Part shown: piece after piece, positions 22,862 to 33,800 of the stretch
How the letters are laid out: each line of letters begins with the position of its first letter
Numbering within the stretch: the first letter of the stretch is position 1
Assembly (NCBI GenBank): GCA_020747015.1
Contig: JAGTJM010000007.1
Coordinates: 558,001 to 622,000, forward strand
Origin: Pyrenochaeta sp. MPI-SDFR-AT-0127
Taxonomy: Eukaryota; Ascomycota; Dothideomycetes; Pleosporales; Cucurbitariaceae
Direction of reading: 5' to 3'
DNA: 64,000 bases
Made by a program: the position numbers and the translations under genes
Notes under the pieces: model-generated
What the model saw: the letters and a program-made list of their open reading frames with translations, nothing else
Database searches by the model: none
Told to the model about the DNA's origin: nothing

Positions 22862-24335
22862 ATGGAGCCATTCCAGAACGGCGAGCCACCACTGTTGCAC
22901 GCCACCACGGGTGGTACGAACGACTCAAATGGCCTTGCGGACACCAACGCAAACAAGGTGACCCGAGCGGGCGTACAGATGTCATTGAAGAAAACGAAGA
23001 GGGTATTTTTGTTGGAATACTTCGTGACTAAACTAACTTCGGGCAGCAATTCGCATACCGAACTAAGACTGGTTGTGGAACATGTCGGAAACGAAAGAAG
23101 AAGTGCGATGAAGCGAAACCTGAATGTAAGTTTCAAGCAAAGCGCTATACCTTATAGACGTCTGATACGATGACTAGGTGCCAATTGTACACGAGGTGGC
23201 TTTATTTGTGAAGGCTATGCAAACAGAACGTACTGGCCGAAAAAGGGAATCACAAAGCCTCCACCTCCCACACAGGCAAAGGAGCAGATCGCAGTCTACA
23301 ATCGATGTCCGATTTGTACTCAGATCCACATACCCCTCTGTGGAACTGCTCACGGCACTCACACGGCATGCACAACAGCAACCCCAATAGGCCATAGTGA
23401 CGCTCGCGGACTGTCCATCGCCACTGAAGAACATGAGCTTAACTCAGCAGTGGCTAGCAACTGTGGTGACAGTGACGGGAGCGAGCAAGCGCCACCACCT
23501 CTGACGAGAGTCTCGTACCCCCCTGAACATATATCGCTGTATGCCCAAGCTCCGGAGAACCCAGCCCATGAGAGGCACGCAACGCAAGGTCAGCCTGTAT
23601 CTCGCTCCCAAGAGCCACCACATCAACAGCAAACTCCACAACTGTACTATCACGCGCCACAAAGCCTGAGCCAGGTGGTTGCCCATGCCCCATCACCAGT
23701 CATGTAAGTCATTCTCAAGTCACCGTGGGTATCCAGTCTGTCTTATCCGGGATCTCCTCTCTCTGGTTGAGTGTCGCGTGTGCCTTCAGAAATCCCTGTA
23801 ATTGTCAATCAGCTTACGTTGTTTTAGAGCCGCTAATGTTTCAATCCAACACTATCGGGTTGTACAGCACTCTCGGCGGCCGTCGCCGCTGTCACCGCTT
23901 CCATCTTCGATAGCTCCTCCCACTACTGCGCCGTCGAGCCCAACACCAATTCAACTTGCACCGCAGCCGCTGATCCAGAAATCTGAGAAAGAGAAAATGT
24001 TGGCTGGTCAGCCCTTCTTACCATTTGATAGGCAGTTGGTGGACGAACGTGCACATTGCACAAGAGCGGTATATCAATTCAACAGTACTGCCAACGCCGC
24101 AGTGGTTATCGCAAAGGAAGAGCGCAGATGCTGTCTCAAGACCATCATAGCAGCAAGATTTGGTGGGCATGTGCGCGGTCTCAGGCCGGACCGAAGCGAC
24201 AGAAACTTTACAGTTAGGCTACTATTGGGGCGACTGAATCATGTGGCCCAAATGAGGTGCTATCAGCGGTTGCGGCAGAGATCCCGCTGCTGCCGTGCCA
24301 CCCTTCGGCTTTCGATGTCTTTGCTCCCACTCTAA
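22862..24335 (+). CDS. Zn(II)2Cys6 regulator fused to a maltose-acetyltransferase (Mac) domain, C-terminally truncated
   Basis: My model has four exons: 22862-23002, 23047-23125, 23178-23703 and 23828-24335 (417 aa). Introns have GT-AG ends (44, 52 and 124 bp). Splicing assembles a perfect Zn2Cys6 cluster, CX2CX6CX6CX2CX6C, at residues ~57-81, preceded by KRQFAYRTK. The middle is Pro/Ser/Gln-rich. Residues from EKEKMLAGQPFLPFDRQLVD to EERRC match the Mac domain found before hexapeptide acetyltransferases. Fungal proteins with both domains are known and normally continue into a left-handed beta-helix; here the sequence after IIAARF (about 24165) shows no hexapeptide repeats. The acetyltransferase part is therefore probably lost and the gene may be decaying. 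Role: presumed DNA-binding regulator. Confidence 0.75.
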
Positions 24336-24462
24336 GGGACAATGAGCCGTCAGTGACGGTATGTCTTACCATGTATATAAAACTCTATCGTGATCTTGCC
24401 CCTTCTTATCAGTAGTTTCTATCAATTATCATACTGTTAACTACACTGCACTACTTCAAATC

Positions 24463-24603
24463 ATGGGTTGCAATCCTTCAAAACAATCCACACCCATAGA
24501 CGATGATGACGCGCCACCTTTATACATTCCTTCATCAAAATTTCGACCGAATATAACGACTGGAAGCCTCTGTATAATCGATACTTATAATTTCTCAAGC
24601 TGA
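24463..24603 (+). CDS. short ORF with N-myristoylation-like start
   Basis: A 46-aa ORF begins MGCNPSKQST, which fits the MGxxxS/T myristoylation consensus with an adjacent Cys for palmitoylation, so the peptide could attach to membranes. A TATATAAAA element lies about 95 bases upstream. It may be a stand-alone small protein or the first exon of the disrupted gene that follows. Support is limited to the motif and the promoter-like element. Confidence 0.3.
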   Translation: MGCNPSKQSTPIDDDDAPPLYIPSSKFRPNITTGSLCIIDTYNFSS

Positions 24604-24715
24604 GACTCACAAGCGCGACAATGTTGTAACTATTCTTACCAGATCTACATTATCGACAACAGCTCCATCGACGATACAGAAAGACAAGCACAGATGTTGC
24701 GAAGTCCCAACAGAA

Positions 24716-26063
24716 TTGAAGGACATGTATCGTCGGATGATGGAGCAAATCAAACAGTTGCGGCGCCAATATCCAGAACTGTGCCGACAGGTCCTCTCTA
24801 CTGTCCTCGCTACGTATCGTCCACTGCACCTGCAGGAACTCCATGTCTTATCTAGCTTACCGACAAAAGCCCAGGACGTTAACCAGGCTTCTGCGTTCGT
24901 TCCTCACAATACGAGACGACAATGTTTACTTTATCCACCAGTCAGCGAGAGATTTTCTGTTTAAGGAAGCAAAGCATGACCTAATTCCGTGCGGGGCCGG
25001 AAAGGTTCACCAGTCCATCTTCTCTAGATCGCTCCAAGTGATGTCCAGGACACTCCGACGAGATACGTACAGTCTATGTACGTTAGGATATCTAGCCGAG
25101 CGGATTAAGCCGCCAGACCCGGAAACACTAGCAGCGTTACGCTACCTATGTATCTACTGGATCGACCACCTCTGTGATTGGAATCCTAGCTCTTCCGCAG
25201 AGGATAAAGATGATCTCCAGGACGGAGGCACTGTTGACAGCTTTCTAAGAGAGCGATACTTCTATTGGCTGGAGGCTCTTAGCCTTTGCAAGAGCATGTC
25301 CAAAGGGGTGGTGTCAATAGCAAAACTTGAGGTCTTTATGCAGGTAATCTACAAGCCTGTAATGCTATACATACTATATGCTAATATAACCTAGGGAAGA
25401 ACAGGTGCACACGCATTATATGAACTCGTTAGAGATGCGCGCCGGTTTATCATGTCTTACAAGTGGGCAATAGAAAAGATCCCTCTTCAGGCATATGCTT
25501 CTGCACTCCTGTTCAGCCCAAATCAAAGCCTAATAAGAGGTCTTTTCAAGAGAGAAGAGCCAAATTGGATGACAATAAAGTCAGACATGGACAATAAATG
25601 GAGCCCCTGCCTGTCGACGCTCGAGGGGCATAGCTTCAGCGTCCACTCCGTCGCCTTCTCACACGACTCGGCCTGGGTGGCATCGGCGTCGTGGGACGAC
25701 ACGGTCAAGATCTGGGACGCACACAGCGGCCAGAGCCTATCAACGCTCAGCATTGACAAGACACTCCACCGCGTCTCATTTGACATTTCTGGCTCATATC
25801 TCCACGCGGATATTGGCACTATCGATATTAGTGATCTGTCAGGTTCAGTCACACTTCCAACTATTTCAGAGCCCTGCAGTCCTCAGTATCAAGGCCTCGC
25901 TCTAAGCGCAGATAGTGTATGGATAACATATAATTTAGAAAATATAATATGGCTGCCCTCAGAGTACCGGCCGTTATGCTTAGCAGTGTTAAGAAATGCA
26001 ATTGTTATTGGTGTTGTAACAGGAAGGGTGTGGATACGTAAAGTTAAGCGCAACAGATCCTAA
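24716..26063 (+). pseudogene. NACHT-WD40 (STAND/NLR-like) protein, 3' fragment
   Basis: The region corresponds to the part after the NACHT NTPase core in fungal HET-E/HNWD-type proteins: YRPLHLQELHVLSSLP, then IRDDNVYFIHQSARDFLF, then a helical linker. An intron at 25344-25394 joins FMQ to GRTGAHALYELVRDARRF. One good WD40 repeat follows (TLEGHSFSVHSVAFSHDS ... VKIWDAHSG, about 25615-25740), then degenerate blades to the stop. A frameshift near 24890 breaks the first block, and the P-loop half is absent. Intact relatives act as cytosolic immune or incompatibility receptors; this copy cannot. Confidence 0.75.
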
Positions 26064-27923
26064 GCTATTTCAGTATAAATTTTATTAATGTAACTTGCTA
26101 TCCTATATATATTTTATTCTCTCTATTTCAAAGAGGGCCGGGGATTTACAAGAGTGTATAGCATGCTAATCTGCTTCGAGCATGCTCTAGAGTTAATAGT
26201 GGTGAGATGGCTTACTTCTAATAGTTTTAGTTAGATTGGCTGAAAAGGGGCTTTGGTACGCTAACGGCTGCTTATCTTGTTAACTATTTAACGATTTGCC
26301 TATGTATGACTGATGGCTACTTCTAGAAACCATATACGCCTTGAGGATTTGCTACTTCAGCCTCGTTAAACTGTTGAACTCTTCTAATGACACTTGTAGG
26401 GGAGGATGGCCGACCCGTTCTGGCTATGACCTTGCACGAAGAGCGGTATTTTCTCAATTCAGGTGACGATGAAGTGTTTAGGATACTGTAATTTACATAG
26501 ACACGAGGAATAGGTTCAATTCTGAACTTACTTGACCGACCGCGCTAGCACACCCCGCTTTGGCTCCCGTGGGATCCCTGTTCTGGTTCCCGCTGTGGAG
26601 CTGTTTGGGTTGAGACCCTAGCTCTAACTGCCCCGCCATGGGGCCGTTTTGAACCTCACTACACCACCCCAGCAAGTCTGTACTATCGACAATATCTGGT
26701 CCTGATCCCTCTTCATTCAGGCTGACGAGAAATGAACGCCTCTTTCACTTGTTTGTGAGCTATTGTTCGGCGCGGATAAACACAGAAGCTAGAGAAGAAG
26801 CTTTTGCGCCACAGATGCCATATACACGGAGGCTGAGAAGGTGGGTCCCAAAAACTGGGGGTTAGAACTGGATTCACAGCGAAAGGCGGAACGATATCCA
26901 TGGAAACTAGACTAACTACAGCCAGGCCACTATCCGAATCTTAACTGTTATATAGAGAGGAAATATCATATTACCTAAATGGTAAACTTTGCAAGGAGGA
27001 CAAGTACTCCAGAATTTAGGGGCATTGCGCGGCTGTCTGTAATCAATACCTATTAAATAACATCTATTGTTACTAATGATATCTGTTCTCTCCCAACGTT
27101 TGTAAATTAACCTTCAAATCAAACTAATTGACGCTCCGCTTATGAGAACAAAACCAGCCTAGCCCTGTTAAACCGTAACAACATCCTATGTACCAAAAGC
27201 GGGATCAGACCATTCTTGTATAGACCTGAGTAGATTCTTAAGAAAGTGTAGGAGACGGTTCTGCACTAACTCCAGGCGAGGGCATAGAAAACGGAGCAGC
27301 TGATCGGCCTGCAAAGATGCTTGCATGGAGATCGACAGGTGGGGATGGACGGGCGGGAGGAGTGACTGGTAGTGTTTCGAGACTTGGAGAGGATGCCACG
27401 TCCTGGAGCTGACCGGAGGTGTATTCGAACATGGTTCTGCGTATAAGTTAGTAGGGAGTACAATGAGCTGAGTAGAATAGCTAGCCATAAAAGGGGTGGG
27501 TACCTAGCGTAAGCGATTGGAGTGGCCATCGGATAGCTACGACGATCTGTTTGGAGATATTATGGAGTGGTGGAGGAGATTTTGCCCCGCCCATCGGCGG
27601 ACCACTTGGCAGTCACACCTTACCGAACTAAGTTAAGCGTCGAACAACAAGACACGTTCTAGGTGCCGCCACTTGTGGCTCAGTCTTCTTTCCATCAGCT
27701 TATTTTCTCTCACAGCACTATCAAATACAATACATCTCGACAACCCTGTGGCCAGTGCGGGTCTGCCACCTTCACTGCGTCAAGTTTTCTTAGTGCTGGT
27801 CGATCCCACTTTTGTACGCGCTTACTCAGCCACCCTACAGCCACCTGCCCCACCATCGTCATCAACCTCACTCCTTGTAGGTGTACTTCGTAAACACCTG
27901 CCAGCTAAAGCGCTACTTCGGCA
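26064..27923. other. non-coding stretch
   Basis: AT-rich to mixed sequence with only short ORFs (for example 27186-27529 on the minus strand) lacking domains. The final ~250 bases are presumably the 5' leader of the ankyrin gene. No terminal repeats or RNA genes recognised. Confidence 0.4.
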
Positions 27924-29090
27924 ATGTCGCTGCTTGATCTAGCGAACGAGTTGCTCCAATGCATATCAGAAAACCTAGAGTTAGAAAGAGATATCAACGC
28001 CTTTGCGCAAGCCAACCACCGCCTTTACAGCTTGCTAAATAACTACCTCTATCGTTACAACATACAACAGTCTAGAAGCTCGGCGTTACTATGGGCTGCT
28101 GAATATGGCCAAGAGGCGACAGCTCAAAAGTTGCTAAGAGAAAGAGCCAATATCCGAGCCACAAGTGATGATAACTGCGCACCGCTGTTGTTCGCGGCAG
28201 AGAAGGGGCATAAGGAGATAGTAAAGCTGCTGCTAAAGGAGGGCGCTGACGTCAACGCGCAAGGTGAATACTACGGCAACGCACTCCAGGCGGCTTCAGC
28301 AAGAGGCCACAAGCAGATTGTGAAGCTGCTGCTAAAAGAGGGCGCTGACGTCAACGCGCAAGGGGGAGAGTACGGCAACACACTCTCAGCAGCTTCAGCA
28401 AAAGGCCACAAAGAGATTGTAAAGCTGCTGCTAGACAAGGGCGCCGATATTAACGCGCAGAGTAGAACGTATGGTAACGCAGTCCAGGTAGCTTCAGCAA
28501 GAGGCCACGAGGAGATTGTGAAGCTGCTGCTAGACAAGGGCGCCAATATTAACGCTCAGGGTGGATACTACGGTAACGCAGTCCAGGCGGCTTCAGTAAG
28601 AGGCCACGAGCAGATTATGAAGCTGCTGCTAAAAGAGGGCGCCGATTTTGACGAGCAGAGTAGAGATTACAGCGACGCACTCCAGGCGGCTTCAGCAAGA
28701 GGTCACGAGGAGATTGTGAAGCTGCTGCTAGGCAAGGGCTCCAATGTCAATGCGCAGGGTGAATGGTACAGTGGAATGTACAGCAACGCCCTCCAGGTGG
28801 CTTCAGCAACAGGCCACAAGCAGATTGTGAAGCTGCTGCTAGACAAGGGCGCCGACGTCAACGCGCAGGGTGGAAGGTACGGTAACGCACTCCAGGCGGC
28901 TTCATTAGGGGGCCACGAGCAGTTGGTGAAACTGCTGTTAGACAAGGGCGCCGATGTTAATGCGCAAGGTGGATACTACGGCAACGCAGTCCAGGCGGCT
29001 TCATCAGGAGGCTACGAGCAGTTGGTGAAACTGCTGCTCGATAATGGTGCACAGCGGCCGGCACAGGACAGTGCATCCAGAACCCGCTGA
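27924..29090 (+). CDS. F-box-like protein with ten ankyrin repeats
   Basis: The 388-aa ORF opens with an F-box-like motif (LLDLANELLQCISENLELER, residues 3-22), which in this class would connect to Skp1 of an SCF ubiquitin ligase. Ten ankyrin repeats of about 33 residues follow, most matching NALQAASARGHEQIVKLLL with DKGADVNAQGGYYG. Repeat seven has a four-residue insertion (SGMYS region). Repeats are close to identical at the DNA level, which suggests recent duplication or conversion between units. The frame is intact and intronless. Likely a substrate-recruiting adaptor; the target is unknown. Confidence 0.85.
   Translation: MSLLDLANELLQCISENLELERDINAFAQANHRLYSLLNNYLYRYNIQQSRSSALLWAAEYGQEATAQKLLRERANIRATSDDNCAPLLFAAEKGHKEIVKLLLKEGADVNAQGEYYGNALQAASARGHKQIVKLLLKEGADVNAQGGEYGNTLSAASAKGHKEIVKLLLDKGADINAQSRTYGNAVQVASARGHEEIVKLLLDKGANINAQGGYYGNAVQAASVRGHEQIMKLLLKEGADFDEQSRDYSDALQAASARGHEEIVKLLLGKGSNVNAQGEWYSGMYSNALQVASATGHKQIVKLLLDKGADVNAQGGRYGNALQAASLGGHEQLVKLLLDKGADVNAQGGYYGNAVQAASSGGYEQLVKLLLDNGAQRPAQDSASRTR
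28155..29050 (+). repeat. tandem ~99-bp ankyrin-coding repeats
   Basis: Nine consecutive units of about 99 bases share the core GTGAAGCTGCTGCTA and the segment AACGC(A/C)GTCCAGGCGGCTTC. Differences cluster at a few codons, mainly the loop residues after NAQ. Confidence 0.85.
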
Positions 29091-29099
29091 TTACCATAG

Positions 29100-31211
29100 C
29101 TATTCTTACGTCTACGCATTGGGCGAGGGGACTACATCCGCAAAGCCACTCGCTGACGCTTCGTTTGGCCTGGCTTCAAGCTTCTTCGTCACGTCCTTAA
29201 AGGACTCGAGGATCTCTGCGATCTCGTTCGCGATAGCCCAGTCGTCGGATCTCCTCCAGTTCTATAGGATAACCCGGGTCACTAACGTTGCAGGCCGTTC
29301 GTTCAAGGGCTTTGCGGCGTTCTGCTTAACAAGATTATTATAACGAAGCGCCTTAAGGTCTAAGAAGTGGTCTATCGCAACACGAAGCTTAATTGCTCGT
29401 ACTAGTATATTAAACGTTGAGTTCTACCTACATAACATCGTTAGCTAGGACCTTAAACTTTCAGCGCTGCTTATAGATAGCTATACTTACCGAGTAGAAT
29501 TATCCAAAATTAGCTTAAGTACTGGAGGATCTCTACTAGAAGTTAGATGCCTTTCTCTCTATAGATCCTGCTAGACCTTATGGAAGCGCTGTAGGCGTCC
29601 TAGCGAGTTCCGTATCTACTTAACGATACTATGGATTATGCCTACGGGGCCCTTCTTCCTCCACAGCTCAACTTCTTCCTTAAGGTCATTAATTAAAGCA
29701 AGGTCGCGCTTAAATATCTCGCAGTCCTCACTAAAAAGGACCTGCCTCGCGATAAGGTTAATAATATAGCCAGCGTAACGTAGGCGCCTCTATTTAGGAT
29801 CCAGCTTAAGCTCTGCATAAAGAAACTCTACTGCCTTATCGTTATTTTTTACGTTATCCAGTATAAAGTATCTAATACGATCCCTAATATTATAGTCGTC
29901 GATTACTTTAAGAACGTTCGCATAGATCTCCTTCCCGCCGTAGTGATCAGCCACCCCTATTAGGGTAAGTAGGTCAGTTTAACACCTACTATCCTGATCT
30001 ACCTAGTGAGCGACTGTTCCGTTTAAGGCGCAGTTTATTCGAGATGTCTAGATATTAAAGGCAAGATGTATCTTGCCGTAACTGTTGTGGAGAAGCTCTC
30101 GGATATCCTGTTTATAGAGATTAAGTTCTCTTAGCAACTACCTCCGCACTATTCGGGTAGATAGGAACTTATCCTACTTTAAGAATAGTGTAATCCGGGA
30201 TAATACTGCGCGGAAATAGGGACTCTCGACCTTTTAAAACGGGATATTATTAAATATAATCTACTATAGGATATCCTTCTTAAGTCTATCTAGATTAGAT
30301 AGCTCTATAAGCTTATTATAAATCCTCTGCTACATAGGGTCACTAAGATCGAGCATCTCTAAAATGCTTTCCTCTTCTCCTACACTACCTTGGCGGGCAT
30401 CGTTATCCATAAACGCATTGGTATAGAAGCCCTTAAGGTGATTAAGAGCCCCAGCGCGGCCGTACGTTATATTAAGCTTATAGTTTGCCTTAGGATAGTG
30501 GAGATGGCAAGTCCTACATAGAAAATAGGTCTCTCTCTTCTCCCTACTATCCTTCGAGCTTACGAATTTCTCTAATAGTACGCCGTATTTCCACTACCAT
30601 ACGCGCGTCTTAACCTAACGGGATGGTCTAACTATCCCGGCAAGGCCTAGATCCTCCTAGCGGACCTAAGAGTAGTTAAATAGGGTTTGAAATACGGGTG
30701 GAACATCCTATAGGACCTCTAAACTATCGTCGTTGGCATACTAGAGGTCTGTAGGGTTATAGGCGTCTGCCGAGTTAAGCTCTGATAATCTATTAGAGTC
30801 ATCGTCGAAGATAGGAACATCCGTCCGCTGCGATAAAGGTGGTAGAGAATTGCTTTAAAACTTGCCCTAGGGCTTCCTGCGTCGCTTACTCGACCGGCCA
30901 GCAGTCTGTTAAGAATTCTAAGGGCTTTGCGATGCTATTATAGTAATGGATATATTAAAATAGGTTACTAATAGAGATAGTGATGATGATGTTAATAGGA
31001 ACTAGCATACGATTAATGGAGTGACGTTAGAAGCTCTATTGAAACACCCTGCGCACGGACATTCTCTCTCCATCCTGTTGCGACGAACGTTGTCTCACTA
31101 CTACTAAATAGGTTAATCAGGTCGTTTCAGAATTATATGGAGTCTCCATGGCGGTATGGAGATGGAGGTGAATCGCGGAGGTGGCCAGATCTCCCTCCAT
31201 GCCGATCACTG
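29100..31211 (-). pseudogene. heavily mutated hAT transposase relic
   Basis: No long ORF survives, but the minus-strand translation is recognisable. Around 30060-29760 it shows the order IHLAFNI-stop-TS, HYGGKEIYANVLKVIDDYNI, IRYFILDNVKNNDKAVEF and RLRYAGYIINLIARQVLF, matching the core of the hAT transposases in this window. Stops stand at positions where related proteins have Trp or Gln. The region is full of CTA/TAG and TTA triplets, as expected after many CpA to TpA changes. A possible right terminus ends in CACTG at 31211; the left terminus could not be set with confidence. Confidence 0.7.
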
Positions 31212-33020
31212 GAAGTATTTCAGTAGGGTCGATCCAGTTGTGGGTGTCGGCATTCCGTTTCCTCGTATCAGTTTGTTGCGCACTGGCGGGTGCTGGTGGC
31301 TACAAACCTTGTCAGAATGTCTCATGATGTAAATAGCGGAACTACGAGCTTTATTACCGATGTAGACTCTACCACAAAAGGCTCAGCGTCAATACTAGGA
31401 TTCGTTCTTGAACCTATCGCAGCCGAATTTCTTGTTAGCTTCCTTGACGGCCTTAGCGGAACATGTGTGCCCGCTTCCCAGTGAATCCATCGATGGAGGT
31501 GTATTTTCAATCAACAAAAAGTCAGCCGATTTGACGAAGCGCGACACTAGTACCCCACCTACATCTTTCGATCTTCAGGGACTTCAAAGAAGAGATCCCT
31601 AGAATAGCTGCTCTTTGATCGAGGCGCTAGTAGTAGTCGCTTGCGGTCTTCTACATCTTTGCCCCAAATCGCAGGACCAAAGGCAGCCAACTCGTTAAGC
31701 TCCTTGTCGAGGGTGTCGGGCGCGATGCAGATGTAAGTAGACCGTTTAGATCTTTAGGAGGGTTCTTGGACAGTTCTTGCACCCTTTCAGATAGTTTGTT
31801 TGATTCAGGCCCGGAAAATTTCAGGATACCGTGGTTTGAGTCGCAAGAGAGGCCCAAACATTCGGTGATTTCGCGAATCTTCGGGCCTCGATCACCAAAG
31901 AAGATGTTCCAGTCGCTTGTATTCCAACGCTGAAGCGGAATGTCTCCCATCGTAGATGCTGGCCGCTTGCAGGTACAGTTGACGATAGCTCGATGGAGGG
32001 ATTGCTGGGTCTTTGACGCTGAGGATGGTGCTGGAAGCTGATTCGATGTCGGGCCTCCTTTGTGGAGGACTGCAGAAATTGGAGGCGTGTTGGCGCACGC
32101 TAATCCAGAATCAGTTGGGCAACTTGTTAGCGCCCGACGAACTTTTTCGTGCCGGGGCGGCGCGTCCACGTGGCCCTGTATGTGACCCAACCCTAACGAG
32201 CGGACAGCGCCCATTATCTCATTTCTACCCCCTGCTGCCCATTTCGCATCAAGTCTTTGCTCGGCGTTAGCGCGCCGAAAACTACTTCTGCACGATTTTG
32301 AGCCAATAAGGAGGCTGCGGGCAAATCTCGACCAGCACTTCCTGTCCCAAACGACATCGCCAATACTTTAAAATACGACCAATTGATCGCCCGTGTCTTG
32401 AACCGTTATTTGCATCTTATATTACTATGTCGCACAGCGCCCAGCGGCTTTCAGTCATGCCCTTAAGTTAACCTTGCGAGCCTATTGTCTGACCTTTCCC
32501 TGTTGCTGTCTTCCAGTGACAACAAGTCCCTTAGTTCGATACTTAACACCTCGTCTCGTCTTCGTCGCGAGCACGACAGCGATTATGATAGTGCAGCGGA
32601 CTGCGATGACGGCCACCATTATTTTGACCTCGGATGGTTCTGCAGTCGTCATCTTTCGCGACAAGAGAGAGAAACTTGATGATGTTGGTTTGGTTTGGTT
32701 TTATCTTGACTCAGTTTCAGCCGCGTCTGGGCCGGAGCACCCAGTCATGTCATCGACATGAACGTTGAGTTTTTCACGCGGCTAGAGGGGTGATGTGATT
32801 GGCGGATAATGCAGCCCCCATCAGGGGTATGCTTACCCTTGCCCTAGCGGATACCGGCGCGCCCCTCGCGGGTTTTCTTCGCTTGCACTTGGAAGAATCC
32901 TCCATCCATTGCGCTCCCCTTCCATACTCGGATTGCAGCAGCATGCCTCTATGAAGCTTCGATGACAGCACTGATGCGCCACTTACGAGCCCTTCGCCGT
33001 CGCTCAATCAAGCAGGGTGC
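31212..33020. other. stretch without supported gene
   Basis: The minus-strand ORF 31651-32214 (187 aa) contains a segment with a GDRG loop followed by a helix that loosely recalls a KH RNA-binding domain, but I cannot support it. Other ORFs are short and overlapping. A short low-complexity acidic ORF at 32485-32679 is likewise unassigned. Confidence 0.35.
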
Positions 33021-33089
33021 TCATCATTGCTTTCGTACTATTCAACATCTTCGACATCCACCAGATACTGCCCTGCCTTTCAGGCCCTA

Positions 33090-33800
33090 CAACTGAGCCG
33101 ATTGCTCGACATCAGAACGGGTGTACATTGGAACAACGAGCGTATTCTGCGAAGCCACTGGTATGATGCCGTAGTAGTTTTGGCCAATGCTATTGGTCGA
33201 GACAACGTCTTCGTCACCGTATACCAAAGTGCAAGTTGGGATAATAGCAAAGGCGCCTTGAGAGAACAGCACATGGTGTTAGACGCACAAAATCAGGCGG
33301 AACATCACTTTGTCAGAGACCACCCATCTAGATGAGATATCCGTAGTGAGTAAGGGCCCTGGCTGAGTCGATACACCTAGAGGAAGGAACAGAGCTGAGG
33401 CGAATACCGTGTCTTTCTCGACTTCGTCATTTGACTCTGGGACCTTTGCAAGAGCTCGTTCGGCGAGGAGAGAAATTCGATAAGGTCCTCTTCTTGAACG
33501 ACGTCGTATTCAGTGTATGTTTCTGGAGTCGTGCTCCGTTTGAAGCGCCTTGAGTAGCTGACGAAAATATAGCCTGACGATGTTTTTCGATTGCTTAGTA
33601 CAAATAACGGAGATTTTGCAGCCGCTTGTTCGCTAGACTTTAGTCGGCCTCCACAGATTTACGACACGTTTGCGCTCCGGGATGCTGAAGGTCATGAGAT
33701 GCTTATGCAAACGTGGCCTTATTTTCGTGCGAGAGAATCTCGACGAGCAATATTAGCAAATCGTCCAGCGCCAGTGCCTAGTTGCTGAAATGGTATGGGT
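33090..33800 (+). pseudogene. CAP59/CMT1-type mannosyltransferase fragment
   Basis: Three conserved blocks of the fungal cryptococcal-mannosyltransferase family lie in order. These are HWNNERILRSHWYDA with VFVTVYQSASWDNSKGALRE (33125-33275), ELRRIPCLSRLRHLTL with GEKFDKVLFLNDVVFS (33395-33514) and, after a GT-AG intron at 33515-33572, DDVFRLLSTNNGDFAAACSL with YDTFALRDAEGHEMLMQTWP (33576-33730). A frameshift and a TGA lie between the first two blocks (33335-33400), and a TGA replaces Trp in the SCWNG motif at about 33790. Intact members add mannose to glycans in the Golgi. The N- and C-terminal parts are missing. Confidence 0.75.

Noticed and set aside
25610..26063. WD40 propeller as a complete domain
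   Set aside because: Only one good blade is present and the rest is degenerate, so it is annotated as part of a truncated NACHT-WD40 gene.
28271..28945. Antisense ORFs opposite the ankyrin repeats
   Set aside because: They are mirror products of the repeated coding sequence and contain no domain of their own.
31651..32214. 187-aa minus-strand ORF with a GDRG loop like a KH domain
   Set aside because: Only the GxxG turn and one helix fit; the flanking sequence is low-complexity and no start or splice pattern is convincing.
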